Origin: Clostridia bacterium
GTDB taxonomy: Bacteria; Bacillota; Clostridia; Oscillospirales; CAG-272
DNA length: 64,000 nucleotides
NCBI GenBank assembly: GCA_017452525.1
Contig: JAFTMG010000089.1
Location: 1 to 64,000, forward strand
Direction: 5' to 3'
Made by a program: the position numbers and the translations under genes. Below the pieces are notes generated by a model. That model was not told the origin of the DNA. It made no database searches and worked only from the letters and a program-made list of their open reading frames with translations. Shown in pieces: positions 1-6,397 of the stretch. Numbering within the stretch: position 1 is the first letter of the stretch; each line of letters starts with the position of its first letter.

Positions 1-392
1 AATGCCTTGATTTTGTTCGTGAGAACAGCGATCACGGCGGTGCGGATGTGGTGCTTGAGGTGGCAGGAGCCTCCACCGACGAAGTCGGTGGTATGAACAC
101 CTTCGAACTTGCATGGCAGTGTGCGCGCCCGAACGCGATCGTCACGGTGGTGGCGCTTTACGACAAGGCACAGTCACTGCCTTTGCCCGATATGTACGGC
201 AAGAATCTGACCTTCAAGACCGGCGGTGTTGACGGCTGCGACTGCGAGGAAACCCTCAAACTCATCGCCGAGGGCAAGCTCGATACCGAGCCATTGATCA
301 CGCATACCTATCCGCTTGCGAAGATCGACGAGGCGTATGAACTGTTTGAAAACAAACGCGACGGAGTTATTAAGGTCGCGGTGGAGTGTTGA
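1..392 (+). CDS. Zinc-type alcohol dehydrogenase, C-terminal part (5' end outside window)
   Basis: The reading frame is open from base 3, so the gene begins before the window and only about 129 C-terminal residues are visible. The frame reads GGADVVLEVAG, then a segment with LAWQCARPNAIVTVVALYD, then LPLPDMYGKNLTFKTGGVD, and ends in FENKRDGVIKVAVEC. This is the end of the Rossmann NAD(P)-binding domain and the closing catalytic-domain segment of the medium-chain, zinc-dependent alcohol/polyol dehydrogenase family, which interconverts alcohols and ketones or aldehydes. The zinc ligands lie outside the window, so substrate cannot be judged. Base composition matches the main chromosome, unlike the AT-rich DNA that starts right after its stop codon. 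Confidence 0.85.
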   Translation, partial: CLDFVRENSDHGGADVVLEVAGASTDEVGGMNTFELAWQCARPNAIVTVVALYDKAQSLPLPDMYGKNLTFKTGGVDGCDCEETLKLIAEGKLDTEPLITHTYPLAKIDEAYELFENKRDGVIKVAVEC

Positions 393-414
393 GTAAAATA
401 TTGGAGAAGAAATT

Positions 415-837
415 ATGACCGATGAGCAATTAGAGTAAGTATTAAAGGATATAGACTTACTGGATTGTCACCCTATAATAGAAGGTTACATTTTTTATAT
501 AAAAAAATCGATTAGGAGTCGTGTTAGCAGAGGTGATGGTACATACAGGTATTCTACTGATGAAAATGAGTTCTTGATTATTGCTGATGGAAGTGAAAAA
601 CAAGGAATTATTTTAAGGTGTGGAACATCAGATTTGCATTGGTTTATTCTTACAAAATGGCGTAATCGAGGTGTACTGAGCAAGGCTTTGCGTACGGGAG
701 TGATTGCACAGGTATGGCCCGAAAATAAAACTGTAACATGTTGCTATAGTTGGAGAGATAAAATGGTTGACAGACCTCAAAAGTATAGCATGACTAAATA
801 TTTGGCAGAACTTGCGGGGTTAAGAATTAAGGACTGA
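415..837 (+). pseudogene. Small gene interrupted by an early in-frame TAA
   Basis: A good ribosome binding site (GGAGAAG, 403-409) precedes the ATG at 415, but after only seven codons (MTDEQLE) an in-frame TAA stands at 436-438. The same frame then stays open for 132 further codons to the TGA at 835-837. There is no obvious alternative start with a ribosome binding site just after the stop; the first internal ATG is at 574. The downstream peptide contains HPIIEGYIFYIKKSI and SDLHWFILTKWRNRG and is not a family I recognise. The simplest reading is a gene killed by one nonsense mutation; a sequencing error or programmed readthrough are alternatives. The stretch is much more AT-rich than its neighbours on either side, which suggests transfer. 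Confidence 0.6.
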
Positions 838-889
838 TCGAGTATATAGATAAACCTTGATAATTGTATTGTTTATCTCTATAAAAATA

Positions 890-933
890 AAGCAATCAAG
901 GATGAAAAATAATCTTTTTCACCTTGATTGCTT
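890..933. terminator. Bidirectional terminator hairpin between convergent genes
   Basis: Twelve-base arms (AAGCAATCAAGG at 890-901 and its complement at 922-933) enclose a 20-base loop. T-rich DNA follows on the plus strand and A-rich DNA precedes it, so it can serve both the interrupted gene at 415-837 and the FRG gene that ends at 940. Confidence 0.75.
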
Positions 934-939
934 TTAATT

Positions 940-2220
940 TTAATAAATATTTTTGATGTAATCCGCAACACACTCTATTTCCGGGAAAAGCGTGGCACGA
1001 TTTATGGAGAAAGTTGAGAGTTGCTCTAAGATCTTTTTCTTGTTTGACACCAAAACAATTACGGTTTTGCCTTTCTTCTTATATCTAAACTTATTTAATG
1101 TTTTAGGGTCTTGTGATAAACCGCACAAAATAAAGGCTCCGTCTTGCTTGATAATTCTATTATTGTTTTTTGTTGCCAAAATAATAATGTTTCTTAAAAG
1201 ATCCATTTTGTTTATATCGGCCCCGAAAGCGGGTTTTTCCAATCTTATCTCGTGAATAAGGCGAGATACCTTTAAGTTGAAATCTTCTTTGGTTATTGAT
1301 GAATCAAGGGCCAATTCGGAATAAGATTGTTGAATATCGTAACTAAATGCGGGCAAACTGGCTAAAATGGAGGCAGTATCGCTTTGCGGATAATAAATAG
1401 AATCCTTAGTAGCTGAAATAAGAATTATTTCACCGTAGTTATTATGCTGTGACTCACAGGCAAAATACAATGCAACCAGAGCATTTTTTGTAATATCCAA
1501 GAGTCTGGTTGGTAAACCATAATGTTGCATTTTTACCAGTTTTTCAAGGTGGCTGTTGCATTTTTCGAAATCCGTTGGGCAATTTATCAACAACTCATTG
1601 TACATTTCCCGCTCATTATACAACCAAGACAATTTTCGAGAAATAGACGGTTGAAGCCGATAGTTGGCGTTTGAATGACCTCGGTAATATAGTACGCTGT
1701 CATCTTTTTGATATGCGCCCATTGCTCTGTTGAAATCTGCAATCGAAGAAATGATTCTCAACTCGATTGTTTTTGAGTTGTAGAAAACACCTTTTTCATA
1801 TTCGATAACACAATCAATCGAGTTAAGTTCTTTTACTTTGGAAAACAGTTCCATAGTAAATTTCTTTCGTTCTTCTTCGTTGGGGAATATCATATACACC
1901 CAATAAACTATGGCATTTGCTTCTTCAATCAACATATCTTCAGAAGAACCAGGTTCTTCTTTGAACATTTCGTGCCATTGTTGATACGCAGTTTCATAAT
2001 CGGGGTAAGGGTGTTGATATAATTCAATATATTTGGATTTGCAATTAGCAAGGCGATATAGCATTTCTTCCTGGGTAATTTGAGCATTCACGAAATAACT
2101 CATGTCGCAGTATCCGTCATGAAGCATCTTATCAACACATATTTTATTAAATGCATGAAATACAGCAGGTATATCATATAACCTGTCAAAAAAGAAGAAA
2201 AAGAAGATAATCACCTCCAT
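940..2220 (-). CDS. FRG-domain protein
   Basis: The central part carries the hallmarks of the FRG domain: YYRGHSNANYRLQPS, then KMQHYGLPTRLLDITKNALVALYFACES. FRG domains occur in bacterial proteins of unknown biochemical activity, often in variable or defence-associated regions. The first 150 residues look like a separate, acidic helical segment (YPDYETAYQQWHEMF). The start is doubtful. The ATG at 2220 begins a peptide with six consecutive phenylalanines, and the bases just after it (GGAGGTGA) are themselves a perfect ribosome binding site, which implies a later start. The next in-frame ATGs are at 2127 and 2103, neither with a good site. A sigma-A promoter lies directly upstream. The gene is AT-rich like the interrupted gene beside it and sits 3' of a tRNA gene. 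The family call is firm; the function is open. Confidence 0.75.
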   Translation of the reverse strand: MEVIIFFFFFFDRLYDIPAVFHAFNKICVDKMLHDGYCDMSYFVNAQITQEEMLYRLANCKSKYIELYQHPYPDYETAYQQWHEMFKEEPGSSEDMLIEEANAIVYWVYMIFPNEEERKKFTMELFSKVKELNSIDCVIEYEKGVFYNSKTIELRIISSIADFNRAMGAYQKDDSVLYYRGHSNANYRLQPSISRKLSWLYNEREMYNELLINCPTDFEKCNSHLEKLVKMQHYGLPTRLLDITKNALVALYFACESQHNNYGEIILISATKDSIYYPQSDTASILASLPAFSYDIQQSYSELALDSSITKEDFNLKVSRLIHEIRLEKPAFGADINKMDLLRNIIILATKNNNRIIKQDGAFILCGLSQDPKTLNKFRYKKKGKTVIVLVSNKKKILEQLSTFSINRATLFPEIECVADYIKNIY

Positions 2221-2237
2221 AATAATTTAACGCATAT

Positions 2238-2266
2238 ATTATATCACAAAATGCAAAAATTGTCAA
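2238..2266 (-). promoter_or_regulatory. Sigma-A promoter of the FRG gene
   Basis: On the minus strand, TTGACA (2266-2261) and TATAAT (2243-2238) are separated by 17 bases. Transcription should start near 2231, leaving only about ten bases before the first ATG at 2220, which further argues against that ATG as the start codon. Confidence 0.85.
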
Positions 2267-2310
2267 TTTATGAGTGAATATTTATCATAGATAAAAAGCG
2301 AAAAAATTAT

Positions 2311-2330
2311 ATGTGGTCAAACATGTGGTC
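2311..2330. repeat. Short direct repeat ATGTGGTC
   Basis: ATGTGGTC occurs at 2311-2318 and again at 2323-2330, between the FRG promoter and the tRNA-Pro terminators. On the minus strand this could encode a short DHMFDHI-like tail ending in a stop, so it may be the remnant end of a lost gene. It could equally be chance. Confidence 0.3.
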
Positions 2331-2341
2331 GTTACTTAAAA

Positions 2342-2383
2342 ACAGGCACATTCTACCCGATAAACAGGGAAGAATGTGCCTGT
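2342..2383 (-). terminator. Long hairpin with minus-strand T-run
   Basis: Thirteen-base arms (ACAGGCACATTCT at 2342-2354, complement at 2371-2383) enclose a 16-base loop. Read on the minus strand the stem is followed by five Ts, as in an intrinsic terminator. It lies 58 bases beyond the tRNA-Pro terminator, so it is either a second terminator or the end of a transcript now lost. Confidence 0.6.
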
Positions 2384-2440
2384 ATTTATTATTGCGAAAA
2401 CGCGAGATTTCAAGAGATTTTGCGAGGAAATAAAAGAAAA

Positions 2441-2465
2441 ACGAGGGTTCGTTATGAACCCTCGT
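2441..2465 (-). terminator. Intrinsic terminator of tRNA-Pro
   Basis: Perfect 10-base arms (ACGAGGGTTC at 2441-2450 and complement at 2456-2465) with a five-base loop, followed on the minus strand by TTTTTCTTTTATTT. It begins three bases after the tRNA CCA end. Confidence 0.9.
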
Positions 2466-2467
2466 TT

Positions 2468-2544
2468 TGGTCTGAGTGACAAGACTTGAACTTGCGGCCT
2501 CTACCACCCCAAGGTAGCGCGCTACCAGCTGCGCCACACCCAGA
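2468..2544 (-). tRNA. tRNA-Pro (anticodon GGG)
   Basis: A 77-base cloverleaf including an encoded 3' CCA (2470-2468). The acceptor arms are TCTGGGT and ACTCAGA with one G-T wobble; the D arm carries GCGCAGCTGGTAGCGC; the anticodon stem is CTACC/GGTAG around the loop TTGGGGT, giving anticodon GGG; the T arm has the standard TTCAAGT loop. It would read CCC and CCU proline codons. It has its own sigma-A promoter and terminator, so it is a single-gene unit. Confidence 0.93.
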
Positions 2545-2559
2545 TCTCCAACGGTGAAT

Positions 2560-2588
2560 ATTATAGCACAAAGTGCTTTTTTTGTCAA
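2560..2588 (-). promoter_or_regulatory. Sigma-A promoter of tRNA-Pro
   Basis: On the minus strand TTGACA (2588-2583) and TATAAT (2565-2560) match consensus exactly with a 17-base spacer, ending 15 bases before the mature tRNA 5' end. Confidence 0.92.
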
Positions 2589-2927
2589 TACCTTTTTTGA
2601 AAAAATAAAAACTTTTTTGCGGAAATTTTTCTTGGTGATTTTGAAGCAATTATGGTTTTTGTTTTTTTTTAGGTTGGGGGTGGTACAGGCGTCAGGAGAA
2701 GCGGGCGAGTGATCGTTTTTGGGGAGGACGGATGTCATCCGAAGAGCGGAGCGATCGGATGTGGAGCTTGTAAAAGGTGACTGGAATGGCATCGAAAGCG
2801 GTGCAGAAGAGAGCGTGCCTTTTGAGTGGGTTCCTGTATGGGGAACGGATATATTGACTGTGCATTGTGATTTGACGAAACGTGAGTGTGATCGGAGCTA
2901 TGACGGGATATCGCAAGAAAGGATTTA
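2589..2927. other. Intergenic stretch with no convincing gene
   Basis: No open frame here has a plausible start, ribosome binding site or recognisable protein. The first 90 bases are T/A homopolymer-rich. From about 2680 composition returns to the chromosomal average. It includes an inverted repeat, CATCCGA at 2736-2742 and TCGGATG at 2755-2761, whose 12-base loop repeats GAGCG; this could be one copy of a dispersed palindromic repeat, but only one copy is visible in the window. Confidence 0.5.
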
Positions 2928-2956
2928 TTGACTTTTTTGAAAAATTGTGGTATGAT
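2928..2956 (+). promoter_or_regulatory. Sigma-A promoter of the gene at 3055
   Basis: TTGACT (2928-2933) and TATGAT (2951-2956) with a 17-base spacer lie 99 bases before the chosen start codon. Confidence 0.8.
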
Positions 2957-3054
2957 GGGCTCGGATCAATCAAGTTTTTGCAGGGGAACGAGACTTTTTT
3001 GGTGATCTTTGGAATGGCATATGAAAAGTGCGGAGAGCATATGGGGGACTAAAG

Positions 3055-3891
3055 ATGGGGATCAAACGGTCATACTGTCAATATTCGAATGAACCTACCG
3101 ATGACGCGGGAGTGGAGTCGGTGAAGATTTATTTGCCGACAAAAAACGGTTATATTCGGTACAATCTGGTTCACTCCGTACTCCCAAACAAGCAATGCGA
3201 TACGTGGAGATTGGGACCTGCCTACCACTGCAACGATGAGTTTGCCGAAGATGAATTACTCACCCGTCCGCGTGCGGAATGGGAAATGGCGATACGTTTG
3301 CGAGACCGTTGTGATTTCATCGGCGGAGCCGCACATGGCGATGAGGTCTTCGAGAGTATTTCGGTTTGGATCAATGGCGCCGAACGGAGCTTATCGACAA
3401 TGTGTGGGCTGACGCCGTTTGAAACACTTATGATACGGGTAGACTCAGTCGGTTTTGATCCGGATGCACCCGGGGTGCAGGTGTTGGAGCACCGCAAAAC
3501 AGTCTCCGCTTGCGGCGATCGGCTTTGGGTGGATCAACGGGTCAGGTGGCTGGCAGACGCGCTTCTCGGGCAGTCATATCTTGCGATGATGCCGCCGCTG
3601 AAAACATTGACGAAACGATACAGGGCGGGGGATACCGCATACCGGCCGATCACTGTACGCAGTTTTACCGACAAGGGGCAATTATCCTCACTTACCTTGC
3701 AAGGGGATTCCGGGTATACCTTTACCATGAGCGTACCGAAATATTTGAGCGACGGTGAGAGGAACATCTTCATCATTACCGACAACGGCGGGGATCAATA
3801 CCACAAAATGTACTTTGTGTTGTGTCATAGCGGCGCGGCGCATGCGGGCGATTGTTGGGAGACGACCACGGTATATCGCATAGAAAAATGA
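3055..3891 (+). CDS. Unrecognised soluble protein next to a GH28 gene
   Basis: This is a 278-residue protein without signal peptide or membrane segment. I chose ATG 3055 because GGGGGAC lies at the right distance; a GTG at 3028 would add nine residues but has no good site. I do not recognise the family. Visible traits are a predominance of alternating polar/hydrophobic stretches typical of beta structure, a GGAAHGDE motif at about residues 90-97 followed by a W-containing strand, and TDNGGDQYHKMYF near the C terminus. His, Asp and Glu clusters of this kind occur in beta-jelly-roll lyases and hydrolases, so a role in sugar or uronide breakdown with the downstream GH28 enzyme is a reasonable guess, nothing more. 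It has its own promoter, and a second promoter precedes the next gene. Confidence 0.6.
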   Translation: MGIKRSYCQYSNEPTDDAGVESVKIYLPTKNGYIRYNLVHSVLPNKQCDTWRLGPAYHCNDEFAEDELLTRPRAEWEMAIRLRDRCDFIGGAAHGDEVFESISVWINGAERSLSTMCGLTPFETLMIRVDSVGFDPDAPGVQVLEHRKTVSACGDRLWVDQRVRWLADALLGQSYLAMMPPLKTLTKRYRAGDTAYRPITVRSFTDKGQLSSLTLQGDSGYTFTMSVPKYLSDGERNIFIITDNGGDQYHKMYFVLCHSGAAHAGDCWETTTVYRIEK

Positions 3892-3963
3892 TGCCGAACG
3901 TACAGAGACGGGACGATCTGCCCGGAAATATATCAATGATGGAATCGGAATTGCAGAACAGGC

Positions 3964-3992
3964 TTGCAATTATGGGATGTATGTATTATAAT
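3964..3992 (+). promoter_or_regulatory. Sigma-A-type promoter of the GH28 gene
   Basis: TTGCAA (3964-3969) and TATAAT (3987-3992) are 17 bases apart; the ATG at 4029 follows 36 bases later, with GGAGGG in between. Confidence 0.75.
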
Positions 3993-4028
3993 AATAGGTG
4001 GATTTTTTGATAAGCTCGGAGGGAAACC

Positions 4029-5390
4029 ATGAAAATTTCAGTATTGGATATGGGCGCTGTCGCGGGTATGCGCGAACTGCAAACCCAAGCCTTTCAAATG
4101 GCTTTGGATGAGGTGTGGCAGTCCGGAGGAGGCACCGTGGTGGTTCCCGCGGGAGAATATCATATCGGCGCGATCCGTTTGCGTTCTTATACCACGCTGT
4201 ATCTTTGTGCCGGTGCCAAGATATTCGGCAGCCGTGTTCCAGAGGATTACTATATTTTACAGAACGACACTTTGGAGCCCCTACCTGACGAAATGCGTAC
4301 GGAAAAGCTTTACGAGCGTCCGCCGAAGGATCAGAAGCGGGATTATTCCTTTATGCTTCCCGGAGGACGGTGGTCGAACGGTCTGATCCGCGCTTGCTGT
4401 GCTGAAAATATCGCCATCATCGGCGAGCCCGGATCGGTGATCGATGGACGGGATTGCTATGATGAGGTCGGTGAAGAGAGCTACCGCGGCCCCCACGGAA
4501 TCAGCGTGCATCACTGTAAGAACGTCTATATGTCCGGTTACACCATTCAAAATACCGGCAATTGGGCGCACAATATCCATTCCTCACAGAATATTTGCTG
4601 TGAGGGTGTGACGGTGCTGGCGGGACATGACGGCGTTCATTTTGGCAACTGTGAAAACATTACCGTGAAGGATTGCGAATTCTACACGGGTGACGACTGT
4701 GTCGCGGGGTTTGCCAATGTCAACACACACGTGTACCGTTGCGTTCTGAATACCGCTTGTTCGGGTCTTCGTTTGGGCGGCACCAACGTTCTTGTGGAGC
4801 AGTGCCGCTTTTACGGACCCGCGAAATACTTTTTCCGCGGTAGCTTGAGTGTGGAGGAAAAGAAAAACGGCGCTGCCGCAAATCGCCCGCATCGCACGAA
4901 CATGCTGTCTGTTTTTACCTATTATGCCGATTTTTCTATGCCGATTCCCGTAAAGCCGGGGAATATCATCATCAAGGATTGTACGGCGGATCACGTGGAC
5001 CGATTCCTGCATTATAATTATTCAGGCAATGAACGTTGGCAGGCAAACAAGCCGCTCTCCTCGTTGATGCTGGAAAATATTCAGGCGACGGGCATTTCCA
5101 TGCCGATCACGTTATACGGCTCGGAGCAGGCGCCGTTGGATTTCACCATGAAGGACGTTACAGTGGCGTTTGCCGACCGTGAGGATGGAGCCTCCGTGCC
5201 CGTGTTCCGTGTGGCTCATTGTCGCAAGATGGATCTGGAGCGCGTGTCCTTTATTAAGAATACCGATGGCGATCTGATCCGCTCCTGGTCCGCCCCCGGA
5301 GACATTCGTTATCAGAACGTGACATATCACGTGCCGCAGGAGAAATGGTTTGCGCTGGCAGATGAGCCGTTTGTCTGCAAAGCAATTTAA
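4029..5390 (+). CDS. GH28-type right-handed beta-helix glycosidase (polygalacturonase-like)
   Basis: The 453-residue protein has an N-terminal segment typical of the pectin-lyase/GH28 fold (a substrate-flanking region with GGTVVVPAGEYHIGAI), then many short beta-helix rungs. The GH28 active-site core is visible as TGDDCVAG with the paired aspartates at residues 222-223, preceded by HDGVHFGNCENITVKDC and followed by CSGLRLGG. Family members hydrolyse galacturonic-acid, rhamnogalacturonan or related linkages. The usual NTD motif is replaced by HDGVHF, so the exact substrate is uncertain. No signal peptide is present, which implies a cytoplasmic enzyme acting on imported oligosaccharides. A transporter gene follows 39 bases downstream, and the glycyl radical enzyme genes come after that. 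Confidence 0.8.
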   Translation: MKISVLDMGAVAGMRELQTQAFQMALDEVWQSGGGTVVVPAGEYHIGAIRLRSYTTLYLCAGAKIFGSRVPEDYYILQNDTLEPLPDEMRTEKLYERPPKDQKRDYSFMLPGGRWSNGLIRACCAENIAIIGEPGSVIDGRDCYDEVGEESYRGPHGISVHHCKNVYMSGYTIQNTGNWAHNIHSSQNICCEGVTVLAGHDGVHFGNCENITVKDCEFYTGDDCVAGFANVNTHVYRCVLNTACSGLRLGGTNVLVEQCRFYGPAKYFFRGSLSVEEKKNGAAANRPHRTNMLSVFTYYADFSMPIPVKPGNIIIKDCTADHVDRFLHYNYSGNERWQANKPLSSLMLENIQATGISMPITLYGSEQAPLDFTMKDVTVAFADREDGASVPVFRVAHCRKMDLERVSFIKNTDGDLIRSWSAPGDIRYQNVTYHVPQEKWFALADEPFVCKAI

Positions 5391-5429
5391 ATGACAGAAA
5401 AGTAGTAAGATCGTAAAGGAATTCAACGC

Positions 5430-6386
5430 ATGGTTTATTTGTTCGTTTTACTTACCTTGATTTTTTTGAGCATCAAGGGCTTTTGCGGGAAGAAAACGAG
5501 TACTTGTGTGCAGCAGGTAGGGGACGCTTTTCGCTTCAATATTTTACGGATGCTGCTGTGTTCACTGATCGGCTTCGTTGTCGTCTTCATGGAGGGGGCG
5601 CAGGGATCCTTTGCCATCGATCGGGGGATGTTGCTGATCTGCCTTCTGGCGGGCGTTTGCAACGCGATGTTCCTGATCGGCTGGATATTGGCGATCCGCA
5701 AAAATTCCATGGTCACCATGGACGTTTCTCTGACGCTCGGTTCGATCCTCCCCGCCGTACTGTGCGCGTGGCTGTTCGACGAGCCGATCTCGCTGACCAA
5801 AATGATCGGCTTTGTGCTGATCCTGGCAGCGGCAGGAATTTTGGCGGGGTACAATAAAAGCACCAAGGGAAGCTCTGGATTCGGAGGACTTCTGCTCGTC
5901 GTGATCGCCTCGGTGGGCGAGGGACTTGTCAGCTTTACACAGCAGCTGTATAAGCAGTACTATACCGAGGGTGGCAGCGTGGGCGCCGACACGTTTTACC
6001 CCAAGTCGATCTACAATTTCTATATCTACGTATTTGCCACCTTGGTGCTGATTTTGTGTCTCGTTGTGTATGATTTGATAAATCACATCAAAAAACCAAC
6101 GTTGCGTTGGACGGATGAAGTCAAGAGCGGTGCCCGCTCTCTGGTTGGTCCGCTGCCGTATATTGTTGTGATGGCAGTCAGTATGTTTGCCGCTACCTAT
6201 TTTCAAACCGTTGCCACGGGGGATTACGGTATGACCTCTCAGGTCCTCTATCCGCTGATCAAGGGCGGGTGTTTGATCACAGTCAACATCACCGCCATGC
6301 TGTTCTTTGGCGAAAAGATGACTAAGCGGAGCGTGTTGGGGTCTGCGGTAGCGCTGGTTGGCGTGGTCGTGATGAATGTATTTTAA
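5430..6386 (+). CDS. DMT/EamA-family transporter
   Basis: A 318-residue, very hydrophobic protein with about ten predicted membrane helices, the standard length and shape of a two-repeat EamA (drug/metabolite transporter) permease. The first repeat contains LLAGVCNAMFLIGWILAIRK and a DVSLTLGSILPAVLC helix; the second repeat ends in GSAVALVGVVVMNVF. Such permeases move small metabolites across the cytoplasmic membrane using ion gradients. It lies between the GH28 gene (39 bases) and the glycyl radical enzyme gene (11 bases), so it probably imports a sugar or exports a product of the same pathway. A ribosome binding site AAAGGA lies ten bases before the ATG. Confidence 0.8.
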   Translation: MVYLFVLLTLIFLSIKGFCGKKTSTCVQQVGDAFRFNILRMLLCSLIGFVVVFMEGAQGSFAIDRGMLLICLLAGVCNAMFLIGWILAIRKNSMVTMDVSLTLGSILPAVLCAWLFDEPISLTKMIGFVLILAAAGILAGYNKSTKGSSGFGGLLLVVIASVGEGLVSFTQQLYKQYYTEGGSVGADTFYPKSIYNFYIYVFATLVLILCLVVYDLINHIKKPTLRWTDEVKSGARSLVGPLPYIVVMAVSMFAATYFQTVATGDYGMTSQVLYPLIKGGCLITVNITAMLFFGEKMTKRSVLGSAVALVGVVVMNVF

Positions 6387-6397
6387 CGGAGAATATA

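Noticed and set aside
393-2467. A mobile element with attachment sites at tRNA-Pro
   Set aside because: No integrase gene and no second copy of the tRNA 3' end were found near the left edge of the AT-rich stretch.
2736-2761. Inverted repeat CATCCGA/TCGGATG as a REP-type element
   Set aside because: Only one copy was seen in the window, so a dispersed repeat cannot be claimed.
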